Shown here: positions 20,732 to 30,633 of the stretch, piece by piece
How the letters are laid out: each line of letters begins with the position of its first letter
How positions within the stretch are numbered: the stretch's first letter is position 1
Assembly (NCBI GenBank): GCA_902604525.1
Contig: CACKYY010000005.1
Location: 1-64,000 of the forward strand
Direction of reading: 5' to 3'
DNA length: 64,000 bases
DNA from: an uncultured Pelagibacteraceae bacterium
GTDB lineage: Bacteria; Pseudomonadota; Alphaproteobacteria; Pelagibacterales; Pelagibacteraceae
Made by a program: the position numbers and the translations under genes
Notes under the pieces: generated by a model
What the model saw: the letters and a program-made list of their open reading frames with translations, nothing else
What the model was told of the DNA's origin: nothing
The model's database searches: none

Positions 20732-21276
20732 TTTTGGGTTGGAATTTTAAAAATATTTTTTGAAATTATTCTATTTTTTCGAATTGAAGATAAAAAAGTA
20801 ATATTAAAATTTTGATAAATATCTGTATTTTGCCATCCAATTAAATCATAATTTTCTTTATTAAAAAAAACATTAATTTCAATATCATTTTCTTTGATTG
20901 TATAATTAATCAATGATTCATCGACAATCCTTTCTTCTAAAACACCTATTTTGTTAATTAAAAAATTTTTATCTAAAATAAAGTTTAGGGGAGTTTTATC
21001 AAGTGGATATCGATAATAGCTCGTAATAGTTTTAATAACTAAAGATTTACCATTTGACACTAAAATTTTATTATTACTCTTAGCATATTCACAAAACATT
21101 TTTTTTGGATATTCAATTGTACAATTACCATTTTCAATTTTTCCATTAATATTTTGCTCAAAATTAAAGTCTAAATTTCTGGTATTTTTTAAATTTTCAA
21201 TAATTTTTTCTTTATTATTTGCGGTGCTATTTGTGGTTAAAATTAAAAAAAAAAAAATAACAATATACTTTATCAT
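20728..21276 (-). CDS. lolA: outer-membrane lipoprotein carrier LolA-like protein
   Basis: Signal peptide, NLDFNFEQNINGKIENGNCTIEYPKKMFCEYA; next to ftsK as in other alphaproteobacteria. Confidence 0.75.
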   Translation of the reverse strand: MIKYIVIFFFLILTTNSTANNKEKIIENLKNTRNLDFNFEQNINGKIENGNCTIEYPKKMFCEYAKSNNKILVSNGKSLVIKTITSYYRYPLDKTPLNFILDKNFLINKIGVLEERIVDESLINYTIKENDIEINVFFNKENYDLIGWQNTDIYQNFNITFLSSIRKNRIISKNIFKIPTQN

Positions 21277-23360
21277 TAAAGAACATCTCTTTTACCAACA
21301 TGATTGGCTTTACTAACTATTCCATCTGCTTCCATCATATCAATAATTCTTGCAGCTCTATTGTACCCTATTTGTAGTTTTCTTTGCAAAAACGAGGTCG
21401 AAGCTTTACCTTCTGATCTAATTATTTCCAAAGCTTGTTGGTAAAGCTCATCTTTATCACCTTGATTAGGGCTATCCCCGATCTCTTTTTCATCTGCAAA
21501 ATTTAATATTTCGTCTACATAATCTGGTTCTGCTTGTGATCTTAAAAAATTGTTAATTTTTTCTATTTCATTATCTGAAACAAAAGGGGCATGAATTCTG
21601 ACTATTCGATTAGCAGAAGACATATAAAGCATGTCTCCTTTACCGAGCAACTGTTCCGCTCCCTGTTCTCCTAAGATTGTTCTACTATCTATTTTTGATG
21701 TAACTTGAAATGATATCCTGGTTGGAAAATTTGCTTTAATAGTTCCTGTAATTACATCAACACTCGGTCTCTGCGTAGCCATTATAATGTGAATACCAGC
21801 TGCTCTTGCCATTTGAGAGAGTTTTTGGATATAATTCTCAATCTCTTTACCTGCCACTAGCATTAGGTCAGACATTTCATCTACCACTACAACTATGTAA
21901 GGCATTGGAAGTTTATGTTTAGCATTATAACCATCTATATTTCTCACTCCCTCTTTAGTCATCAGTCTGTATCTATTCTCCATTTCTTTTACTACCCAAC
22001 CAAGTACAGAGGCCGCTTTTTTTGCTTCAGTTATTACTGGGCATAATAAATGAGGTATCCCTTCATAAGTCGAGAGTTCAAGCATCTTGGGATCGATTAA
22101 AATAAATTTACATTTATCAGGTGTATGTCGGTAAAGAAGAGACAAAATAATGGTATTAATACAAACTGACTTTCCAGACCCAGTAGTTCCAGCAATTAGC
22201 AAGTGAGGCATAGAAAATAAATCTCCAACAATAGCCTTACCCGATATACTTTTACCAAGTGCAATTGGTAGTTTTATTTCTCTTTTTTTAAAATCTGCTG
22301 TGTTTAATATCTCACTAAGATAAACATTCTCCCTTGCATTGTTTGGTAACTCTATTCCAATAGTGTTACTTCCTGGTATGGTTGCAATTCTTGCAGACTC
22401 CGAACTTGTATTCCGTGCAATATCATCTGATAAATTAATAATTTTAGAAACTTTTACACCTGCAGCTGGTTCAAACTCATTAAGAGTTACTACTGGGCCA
22501 TAACTTACTTTTTTTATACTTCCATCAACACCAAAATCTAAAAGAATTTTTTCTAAAAATTCTGAATTATCCGAATCGTTTTGATCAGAATTTTCTCTTT
22601 CTTTTTTGGTTGGAACTTTTAATAAATCAAAACTTGGAAGTTTAAATTTTATTTTTTCGCTAATTTTATTTTCAGCTTTAATGAAGGGAAGATCTTCTTG
22701 GATAAGATTTTTTATTTCATCCTGAGGAATATATTCACTTATTACTTCGCTTTTGTCAGTATAATTTTTTTCCTCTTTTTTAAAAAGAAAATTATAAATT
22801 TTTATAATTGAGTGGTAAAGTTTAATTAGATTAAAATTTATACTTACCAAGAATAATCCAAAAGTTAAAAAAATTAAAATATAAAAGGTGATTGTTTCAT
22901 GAATTTGAATCAATGAATTTAAAAAAGTTTGGTTGAAATAATTTCCAACAAAGCCTCCATTTCCATTTATGTAAAGTGTAAAAGCATCAGAATAAAAATA
23001 GCTTAAGAAGAGTGTTCCAAATAAACTATAAACTGCGATAAAAAATACATTCTCTATAAGTAGAAAAAATTCTTTAAGTCTAAATATGTTGATGCCAGTT
23101 AAAATTAACGTAAAGGATATTAAGTAAGAGATTAGACCGACAGATTGAAAGAACAAATCAGATATAAAGCTTCCTTGAAAACCTAATAAATTTTTAATTT
23201 CTTTGTTCTCAGGAAAAACAAAGTTTGGATCCTCAGGAGAATATGTAATTAAGGCAATAAGAAGTAATGTACCTGTTGCAAAAATTAATGCGCCAAATAT
23301 TTCTGCCAAACGTTTTATAGCAAAATTAAGTAATAAATTGGCTGTTTTTTTAATATCCAT
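21276..23360 (-). CDS. ftsK: DNA translocase FtsK
   Basis: N-terminal TM helices, HLLIAGTTGSGKSVCINTI, VVVDEMSDLM, C-terminal gamma winged helix LQRKLQIGYNRAARIIDMMEADGIV. Confidence 0.98.
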   Translation of the reverse strand: MDIKKTANLLLNFAIKRLAEIFGALIFATGTLLLIALITYSPEDPNFVFPENKEIKNLLGFQGSFISDLFFQSVGLISYLISFTLILTGINIFRLKEFFLLIENVFFIAVYSLFGTLFLSYFYSDAFTLYINGNGGFVGNYFNQTFLNSLIQIHETITFYILIFLTFGLFLVSINFNLIKLYHSIIKIYNFLFKKEEKNYTDKSEVISEYIPQDEIKNLIQEDLPFIKAENKISEKIKFKLPSFDLLKVPTKKERENSDQNDSDNSEFLEKILLDFGVDGSIKKVSYGPVVTLNEFEPAAGVKVSKIINLSDDIARNTSSESARIATIPGSNTIGIELPNNARENVYLSEILNTADFKKREIKLPIALGKSISGKAIVGDLFSMPHLLIAGTTGSGKSVCINTIILSLLYRHTPDKCKFILIDPKMLELSTYEGIPHLLCPVITEAKKAASVLGWVVKEMENRYRLMTKEGVRNIDGYNAKHKLPMPYIVVVVDEMSDLMLVAGKEIENYIQKLSQMARAAGIHIIMATQRPSVDVITGTIKANFPTRISFQVTSKIDSRTILGEQGAEQLLGKGDMLYMSSANRIVRIHAPFVSDNEIEKINNFLRSQAEPDYVDEILNFADEKEIGDSPNQGDKDELYQQALEIIRSEGKASTSFLQRKLQIGYNRAARIIDMMEADGIVSKANHVGKRDVL

Positions 23361-23420
23361 ATAAGAATCGATTTAATCACTTTGTATCATCTAATTTTTG
23401 TTGTTAAAATTAAAAATAAT

Positions 23421-24491
23421 ATGAGGGTTTGTATATTAGGTGCTGGCTTATCAAGTTTAACTTTAGCAAAAGCTTTAGTTAATCGAAACATATATGTAGA
23501 TCTTTATTCGCAAAAAAAAAAAAATTTACCAGATAAATCACGAACTATTGGTATTTCAAATAGTAATATTGAATTTTTTAATGATTCAATAATCAATGTA
23601 GATAAAATTGCATGGAAACTAAAAAAAATAGATATTTTTTCAGATAACCTGAGGAAAGAAAAATTAATTAATTTTGAAAATAATGATAATGAACTTTTTT
23701 CTATTATTAGAAATCAAAATCTTTATGAAACTTTAAAAAAAAGTCTGTTTAAAGATAAATACTTTAAAAGAATTAATTTTTATAAAAATTTTAATTTTTT
23801 AGATAATTACAGTCTTGTTATTAACACCGATTTTACTAGTTCAATTACGAAAAAGTATTTTAGTAGAAAAATTGTAAAAAAATATAATAGTTCTGCTTAC
23901 ACAACAGTTTTACAACATGAAAAAATCGATAACAATATTGCAGTACAAATTTTTACAAAATTAGGACCCTTAGCTTTTTTACCAATTTCTGAAAAAGAAA
24001 CATCTGTAGTTTATTCTTTCTATAATAAAAAAAAAGATAATATAAATAATTTAATTGAAAAGTATAATCAGAAATATAAGATTTTAAAAATAGGTAAAAT
24101 TAATTCTTTTGAGTTAAAATCTTTAAGCTTAAGATCATACTATCACCGCCATATATTAGCATTTGGTGACCTGTTACATAAAATTCACCCTCTTGCTGGT
24201 CAAGGTTTCAATATGACCATCCGTGATATTAAAATTCTGTTAGAAATAATTGTAAACAAATATAATTTAGGTTTGAATTTAGATAGTTCTGTAAATCATG
24301 AATTTGAAAAAAAATTGAAACATAAAAACTTTATATTTTCTAATGGAATTGATCTGTTACATGAATTTTTTAATTTTGAAAGAAAAATGAATAGTAGTCT
24401 ATTGAGCAAATCTGTTCAAATGTTAAATAAGAACAGTAAAATTAATAACTTTTTTACTAAAGTTGCTGATAGAGGAACTTTAGTTTACTGA
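23421..24491 (+). CDS. UbiH-like FAD-dependent ubiquinone biosynthesis hydroxylase (track start 23382; MRVCILGAG start preferred)
   Basis: MRVCILGAGLSSLTLAKAL Rossmann motif, HILAFGDLLHKIHPLAGQGFNMTIRDI motif. Confidence 0.88.
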   Translation: MRVCILGAGLSSLTLAKALVNRNIYVDLYSQKKKNLPDKSRTIGISNSNIEFFNDSIINVDKIAWKLKKIDIFSDNLRKEKLINFENNDNELFSIIRNQNLYETLKKSLFKDKYFKRINFYKNFNFLDNYSLVINTDFTSSITKKYFSRKIVKKYNSSAYTTVLQHEKIDNNIAVQIFTKLGPLAFLPISEKETSVVYSFYNKKKDNINNLIEKYNQKYKILKIGKINSFELKSLSLRSYYHRHILAFGDLLHKIHPLAGQGFNMTIRDIKILLEIIVNKYNLGLNLDSSVNHEFEKKLKHKNFIFSNGIDLLHEFFNFERKMNSSLLSKSVQMLNKNSKINNFFTKVADRGTLVY

Positions 24492-25129
24492 ATAGTTGTG
24501 TTGTCGTATATATCGTGAGTATATGTACTTAAGATTTCTGCTATTTTATTTTTTCTCATATCTAAATTTTTAGCCTCTAATAATACTTGTTTTTCTTCTA
24601 ATGAAAAAGGAGATGCCATAGCTAGTGCATTTATTGTTTCATCAAGGCTTTGTTTTTCTAATGCTTTCCAATTTATTATAAAGCCTCTTTTCTCAAACAA
24701 TGATTTTAAATCTTTAAAAATTAATTCAAGGTCAGAAAATTTTAAGTCCTCTTTTTCAGTTTTCAAATCTTGAAAAAAATCTTCATAATTAACATTAAGA
24801 ATTCTATACTTTTTTTCAGTTTTCAATTCCTCAATATTTTTGAATCTTATTATCCCTTTTAACTCAATTACATAGCGACCATCTTCAGTCTCTCTAAAAC
24901 TTGTTATTTTTCCCAAACACCCAATTTCGTGCAGCTCTGGAATTTTTCTATTATTTGGTAAATTTTTAGGCTGTATCATTCCAATAGTCTTATTTGATTT
25001 CATGCTATCGTTAATCATATCAATATATCGAGGTTCAAATATATTTAATGGAACAGTAGTTTTAGGGAAGATTATAAAATTACTTAAAGGAAAAACAGGT
25101 ATTTTATTTGGTAAATCTTCATTTTTCAT
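24485..25129 (-). CDS. Lon N-terminal (LAN/PUA-like) domain protein
   Basis: IPVFPLSNFIIFPKTTVPLNIFEPRYIDMI, IGCLGKITSFRETEDGRYVIELKG. Confidence 0.92.
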   Translation of the reverse strand: MKNEDLPNKIPVFPLSNFIIFPKTTVPLNIFEPRYIDMINDSMKSNKTIGMIQPKNLPNNRKIPELHEIGCLGKITSFRETEDGRYVIELKGIIRFKNIEELKTEKKYRILNVNYEDFFQDLKTEKEDLKFSDLELIFKDLKSLFEKRGFIINWKALEKQSLDETINALAMASPFSLEEKQVLLEAKNLDMRKNKIAEILSTYTHDIYDNTTIQ

Positions 25130-25178
25130 TAGTTGTAAGATAATAATAAAATAAAAAAAAACAATAGTTAAATGCTAC

Positions 25179-26534
25179 ATGAATTTAGTTCAGGCGCAAA
25201 AATTTATAGAAAAAAAAGATTTTGGAAAAGCTCTTGATATCTTTTTAGAAATAGAAAAAAAAGATTCTAATGATGAGAAGGTTTTTTTTTATCTAGGTCT
25301 AATTTACTTTGAATTAAATAATTATAAAAAATGTATTTTTTACTACGATAAATTTTTAAAAAAAGTTCCTAATTCAAATAGTGCTTTATATAATTTGGCT
25401 ATAGCAAAACAATTTGTTGGTCAAACGGAAGAAGCTAAAGAAATTTATAATAGGCTGATTAAAAAAAATAAAAAAAATATCAGAGCTTATTATGGATTAT
25501 ATGTTCTTGATCGAACTTATTTGAGCGATGAAAAACTTAATTATTTAGATCAAATTAAAAATGAAGAAAAATTAAGTTTATATGAAAAAGGAATTATTAA
25601 TTTTATTCTTTCAAAAAAAGAGAAGCACAAAAAAAATTATAAGCAAGAATTGGAATATTTAAAAAAATTTCATTCAAAAATATTTAAATCAAATTATACA
25701 TACAACCTTACATCACAATTCTATTATAATAAAATTATCATTAATCACTTTAAAAAATTTCAATTTATAAAAAAAAATAATAATAATAAAATCATAGAAG
25801 GATTAGAGCCTATTTTTATCATAGGACTTCCTAGATCAGGTTCTACTCTGATTGAATCAATTTTAACTTCTAGTGTTGAAAAAATAAATACTTATGGAGA
25901 ATGTCATGTAGTCAATATGTCAGTTCTAGATCAAATTGGGCCAAAAATTTATAAAAAAAATTTTAATATTGATAGTTTTAAATTTGAAATTAATTTAAAT
26001 ATTATAAGTAAGAAAGTACTTGATAGATATTTTCAATTTAATAAAAAAAATAATTATAAATTTATTGATAAATCTTTAGAAAATTTTTTTAATGTTGAAA
26101 TAATTAAAGAAATATTTCCAAAAGCAAAATTTTTACATACTTACAGAAAACCTTTAGATTCCATTATGTCTATTTATCAATCTATGTTGTCTGATTTATC
26201 TTGGACACACACTTTTGAAGATATTTTTAATTATGTAGATAATTATCTAAAAGTTTTAAATTATTTAAAGGATAAGGATTATAATATTATGGATATTAAT
26301 TTAGAAAAATTCACAGATAATAGTGAGGAGATGTCTAAGAAAATTTTTGATTTTTGCAATCTAACCTGGAGTAAAGATATTTTGCAATTTTATGAAAGAA
26401 AAGATTTGTTTACTAAAACTTTAAGTTTTAATCAAATTAGATCAAAAATATCAAAATATAATAACGAGAAATACCAACCTTATTTTGAGTTATTAAATGA
26501 CTATAAAAAAAAATATGACTGGCTTAATAATTAG
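25179..26534 (+). CDS. TPR-sulfotransferase fusion protein
   Basis: N-terminal TPRs; EPIFIIGLPRSGSTLIESIL (PAPS 5'-phosphosulfate loop), FLHTYRKPLDSIMSIYQS. Confidence 0.9.
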   Translation: MNLVQAQKFIEKKDFGKALDIFLEIEKKDSNDEKVFFYLGLIYFELNNYKKCIFYYDKFLKKVPNSNSALYNLAIAKQFVGQTEEAKEIYNRLIKKNKKNIRAYYGLYVLDRTYLSDEKLNYLDQIKNEEKLSLYEKGIINFILSKKEKHKKNYKQELEYLKKFHSKIFKSNYTYNLTSQFYYNKIIINHFKKFQFIKKNNNNKIIEGLEPIFIIGLPRSGSTLIESILTSSVEKINTYGECHVVNMSVLDQIGPKIYKKNFNIDSFKFEINLNIISKKVLDRYFQFNKKNNYKFIDKSLENFFNVEIIKEIFPKAKFLHTYRKPLDSIMSIYQSMLSDLSWTHTFEDIFNYVDNYLKVLNYLKDKDYNIMDINLEKFTDNSEEMSKKIFDFCNLTWSKDILQFYERKDLFTKTLSFNQIRSKISKYNNEKYQPYFELLNDYKKKYDWLNN

Positions 26535-27670
26535 TTAAAATCGTTCAATAGATTTTCTTTTCTAAAATCAATTTGATTTTCTAAATATTTTTTCATTAAA
26601 CCACTATTTACGTAATTATTATAAATTTTTTTATAACTATAATCTTCTGTAGCGTCTGCATAATAAATCCAATTATTTATAGTTAAAATATCTAATAAAT
26701 GAATACCTTTTAATGTTTCCCCCCATATTTTTTGATCTCTTTTTAATCTGCTGGGTTCTCTTTGATCTATTAATTTTTCTTTTTCTGCCCAATTTGAGAG
26801 ATATTTAAATTCTTTATCTTCATCACTACTAATTTCTTCAAAAGCGGGATATGATTTATAGTATTCTGAACATCCATGTTTAATTTTTACGTTAAAGTTA
26901 TTAATATTCGCCTTCTTAATTTTTTGATTTAGTTTTTTTATAATATCTTGTGCTTCTGAAATACCTTCACAATAGATGTAACCTTTATAGTTGCCTTTAA
27001 TATTTTGACGCATTTCAACAATACACTTTCTAATATTATTATTTTTTAGATATAGATTATTAAAAACTAAAAATAACTTTATTAAATCAACTACATTACT
27101 TAAATTTATTTGTATTTTGTAACAACTAAAACAATATTTTGGAATTATATTATATTCATTGAATACTTTAAAATGTCTATTGCAATTTAAATTTTTTGAA
27201 TTCTTTCTAAATAGTTGAGTTTCGTTTGAATATAAATTTTTATTATATTTTTTTATATAATCATTACTTTTAATTAAAATATTACTTAAATTTTTCTCAA
27301 AATATAAATTTTCATCCTTAAAATTTTTTAAAATTTGTCCAATTACAAAATCAATATGAATTAAATAATGCTCGTCTTTTTTACTGGGCTTATATAAAGT
27401 TAAAACATTTATCAAGTTCATTACTGCACCCAAATCGTTTTCGTTAATTTTTAATGCTATCACAAAATGTTTCAGTGCTTCAGAGTACTTTCCTAATTCT
27501 AAATAAGAAATCCCAAGATTATTATGAGCTAGATTTGAATTTGGATTTTCTTTGGCTGCTCTTTTAAATGATTGGATTGAGTCATTTATTTTTCCAAGTT
27601 TAAATGAAGCCACACCATTATTTACATATTTTATAACATTAGGTTTTAGCTCTTTACTAATTTTGTCCAT
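26531..27670 (-). CDS. TPR protein with uncharacterised C-terminal region
   Basis: NVIKYVNNGVASFKLGKINDSIQSFKRAAKENPNSNLAHNNLGISYLELGKYSEALKHF TPR repeats. Confidence 0.8.
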   Translation of the reverse strand: MDKISKELKPNVIKYVNNGVASFKLGKINDSIQSFKRAAKENPNSNLAHNNLGISYLELGKYSEALKHFVIALKINENDLGAVMNLINVLTLYKPSKKDEHYLIHIDFVIGQILKNFKDENLYFEKNLSNILIKSNDYIKKYNKNLYSNETQLFRKNSKNLNCNRHFKVFNEYNIIPKYCFSCYKIQINLSNVVDLIKLFLVFNNLYLKNNNIRKCIVEMRQNIKGNYKGYIYCEGISEAQDIIKKLNQKIKKANINNFNVKIKHGCSEYYKSYPAFEEISSDEDKEFKYLSNWAEKEKLIDQREPSRLKRDQKIWGETLKGIHLLDILTINNWIYYADATEDYSYKKIYNNYVNSGLMKKYLENQIDFRKENLLNDFN

Positions 27671-27776
27671 TAAATTTATTTAATATTAATTTATCACTTT
27701 TAGATAAACTTTAGAGTAATTAATTTGATACTTGCTAAATTTTTAAAAGTCACTATTTTCAATATTTATAGAAGAT

Positions 27777-27851
27777 GCGGGCATAGCTCAGTGGTAGAGC
27801 GTCTCGTTGCCAACGAGAAGGTCGAGGGTTCGACCCCCTTTGCCCGCTCCA
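27777..27851 (+). tRNA. tRNA-Gly (anticodon GCC), CCA encoded
   Basis: GCGGGCA acceptor / TGCCCGC partner, TCTCG-TTGCCAA-CGAGA anticodon arm, GAGGG-TTCGACC-CCCTT T-arm, 3' CCA. Confidence 0.97.
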
Positions 27852-27858
27852 ATTAAAA

Positions 27859-28770
27859 GTGATAAAATCAGAATTTATAACCTCTTTATTTCAAAAATTT
27901 ATAATAAATAGTGATATAAGAAAATTTAAAAAAAGTTTAATTTATTATTGTTTATTTAGGGCAATAAGAAATTTTTTATCAAAAAATATAATTTTAAATA
28001 TATATAATTTTAAAGTTTACGGGAGCACAAATAAAAATAAGACTTCTTATTTTCTACTCAAAAAATGTGAATTTGGAGACTATCATGAACTTAATACAAT
28101 AAAAAAAATTTCCGATAAACATAAAATTTTATTTTTAGATTGTGGATGCAATTATGGATTTTACTCGTTATATGTAGCTTCACTTTCAAAAAAAAATAAA
28201 ATCATTTCAGTTGAAGCATCTAAAAGAACACTTAAAGAATTTAATAAAAATTTGAATTTGAATAATTTTTCAAATATTGATTTTTATAATAATGTAATTT
28301 CTGATACAGATGGAAAAGTCATTAATTTCAATGAAAGCGAAAAAGATTGGGAAAGTTCCATTACACATCAAGATTATAATTCAAATGAATCAAGCATTGT
28401 TAATTCAATTAAAATCGACACAATTGTTCAAGATCATGAATTAGAAGAATATAAAATTATTATTAAATTAGATATTGAGGGAAATGAATTAAGTGGAATC
28501 CATGGCTCTCTAAAATTGATTGAAAAATCGTCTCCATTAATAATAATGGAGTTTTCTAAGTATATTTTTAATAAAAAGGACAATATTGAATATTTAAAAA
28601 ACTTTTTGGATAGGTATGATTATTCTATTTATGATACAAATAATAAAAAACAAGGTTTGGATAACATTTTGATCACATTAGATAATTTGGAAAAAAGACA
28701 TAAAACAATTGGAAATTTTTATTTAATTAAAAATTCATCTAAAATTCTAGAGGAATTTCTTTCATTATGA
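27859..28770 (+). CDS. FkbM family methyltransferase
   Basis: ILFLDCGCNYGFYSLYVASLSKKNKIISVEASKRTLKEFNKNLNLNNFSNIDFYNNVIS, IIIKLDIEGNELSGIHG. Confidence 0.92.
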   Translation: MIKSEFITSLFQKFIINSDIRKFKKSLIYYCLFRAIRNFLSKNIILNIYNFKVYGSTNKNKTSYFLLKKCEFGDYHELNTIKKISDKHKILFLDCGCNYGFYSLYVASLSKKNKIISVEASKRTLKEFNKNLNLNNFSNIDFYNNVISDTDGKVINFNESEKDWESSITHQDYNSNESSIVNSIKIDTIVQDHELEEYKIIIKLDIEGNELSGIHGSLKLIEKSSPLIIMEFSKYIFNKKDNIEYLKNFLDRYDYSIYDTNNKKQGLDNILITLDNLEKRHKTIGNFYLIKNSSKILEEFLSL

Positions 28771-29111
28771 ATGATTTGACTGAAAAAAAATGTATGCCAT
28801 GTGAGGGTGGAGTTTTACCTTTCGATACGTCTGAAATTCATAAATATCAGAAGAAAGTAGACGGGTGGGACATTATAAAGGGTGAAGAGAAAGTATTTTT
28901 CTTATTGAAAAAATTTAAATTCGATAATTTTTTAAAAAGCCAAGAATTTGTCAATGAAGTAGGCAAGATATCTGAAGAAGAGGGACATCACCCAGATATT
29001 TCATTTGGATGGGGTTATGCTGAAATAAAAGTTACCACACATGCTATAAAAGGTCTTTCTGAAAATGATTTTATTTTGGCCGCAAAGATAGACAAAATAA
29101 CTAATGTTTAA
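28767..29111 (+). CDS. pterin-4a-carbinolamine dehydratase family protein
   Basis: FLKSQEFVNEVGKISEEEGHHPDISFGWGYAEIKVTTHAIKGLSENDFILAAKID. Confidence 0.92.
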   Translation: MNDLTEKKCMPCEGGVLPFDTSEIHKYQKKVDGWDIIKGEEKVFFLLKKFKFDNFLKSQEFVNEVGKISEEEGHHPDISFGWGYAEIKVTTHAIKGLSENDFILAAKIDKITNV

Positions 29112-30633
29112 AGTGCCTAGTTTTAGAAAATACTAAAACAGTATCAGTCTCATTAGCAAATTTAATTATCTCTTTATCTCTTATTGATCCCGAAGGCTGA
29201 ATTACAGCTTGAACACCTGATTGTATTAATTTTTCTACACCATCAACAAATGGAAAAAATGCGTCTGAGGCAGCAACTAAGTTCTCATTCGATTTTGTAA
29301 ATTTTTTCATTTTGTTTATTGCTATTTTGCAGCTATCCAGTCGACTTGTTTGTCCAGAGCCAATGCCAACTGTTGTTTCATTGGAAGCAAGAACAATTGC
29401 ATTAGATTTAACATTACGGCAGATATTAAATGCAAAAATTAGATTTTTCATTTCTTTAGAAGTTGGTTTTCGCTTTGATACAATTTTAAAATCTTTGGTA
29501 GTAAATTTTTTAAGATCCTCAGATTGAATTAATATCTCATTATTAACTGATACATGTTTTAAACCATCATTAATCTTATAATTTGAAGCGTCTATTAATC
29601 TTAAATTTTTCTTTTTCTTTAATATTTTCATTGCGTTAGTGTCAAAACTGTTAGCTATAATTACTTCAATAAATAGTTTACTTAATTCAAGAGCTAAAAG
29701 TTTTGTTATTTTAAAATTACAAGAAACTATACCTCCAAAAGCACTGACAGGATCACATGCAAATGCAGATTTATAGCTTTCAAGGTGGTTTTTTTTAATT
29801 GAAACTCCACATGGATTTGCATGTTTAACAATTACTGTTCCAGCATTTTTTGGAAGTGATTTTGAAATTGTTAATGCTGCAAAAATATCATTATAATTAT
29901 TATAACTAAGCTGCCTTCCATGGACCTGCTCGATATTCATTTCTGATTTTCTTGAATAAATCGCACTCTCTTGGTGAGGATTTTCACCATACCTAAGTTT
30001 TTCAATTAAGTTTCCATGCAAGACTCTTTTTTCTGGAAAGTTTGTGTTTGTTATTTTATTAAAATAATCTGAAATCATAGAGTCGTAATAAGCTGTTTCA
30101 GTAAAAGCAATTCTTGATAGTCTTTCCCTAAAGTCTAAAGAGGTAGATCCTTTAAATTTGTTTAGTTCATCTATCAATTCAGAATATTGTTCTGATGAAG
30201 TAATTACTGTTACATCCTTATAATTTTTTGCAGCAGATCTCACCATGGTAGGTCCCCCAACATCGATATTTTCAATTATTTTACTATGATTAGTGTTGTT
30301 ATTTAGTGTGTTCTCGAAAGGATAAAAATTAACGATAACCAAATCTATATTCTCAAAATTATTAACTCTTAAGTCTTTCAGGTGTAATTTGTTATCTCTT
30401 TTATTTAATATTCCAGCATGTATTTTAGGGTGAAGAGTTTTCACTCTTCCTTCTAATATTTCTGATGAATTAGTAAATTCTGAGACCTCAATACAATTAA
30501 ATTTTAATTTTTTAATTTCTTTATAGGTACCACCAGAACTTATAATTTTTACTTTATTTTTTTTTAATACACTTAAAAGAGGTTTTAGATTTTTTTTATC
30601 TGAGACAGATATGAGAGCAGTTTTTATTTTCAT
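29101..30633 (-). CDS. purH: bifunctional AICAR transformylase/IMP cyclohydrolase
   Basis: ALISVSDK, SSGGT, EILEGRVKTLHPKIHAGIL, KHANPCGVS, DAFFPFVDGVE. Confidence 0.98.
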   Translation of the reverse strand: MKIKTALISVSDKKNLKPLLSVLKKNKVKIISSGGTYKEIKKLKFNCIEVSEFTNSSEILEGRVKTLHPKIHAGILNKRDNKLHLKDLRVNNFENIDLVIVNFYPFENTLNNNTNHSKIIENIDVGGPTMVRSAAKNYKDVTVITSSEQYSELIDELNKFKGSTSLDFRERLSRIAFTETAYYDSMISDYFNKITNTNFPEKRVLHGNLIEKLRYGENPHQESAIYSRKSEMNIEQVHGRQLSYNNYNDIFAALTISKSLPKNAGTVIVKHANPCGVSIKKNHLESYKSAFACDPVSAFGGIVSCNFKITKLLALELSKLFIEVIIANSFDTNAMKILKKKKNLRLIDASNYKINDGLKHVSVNNEILIQSEDLKKFTTKDFKIVSKRKPTSKEMKNLIFAFNICRNVKSNAIVLASNETTVGIGSGQTSRLDSCKIAINKMKKFTKSNENLVAASDAFFPFVDGVEKLIQSGVQAVIQPSGSIRDKEIIKFANETDTVLVFSKTRHFKH

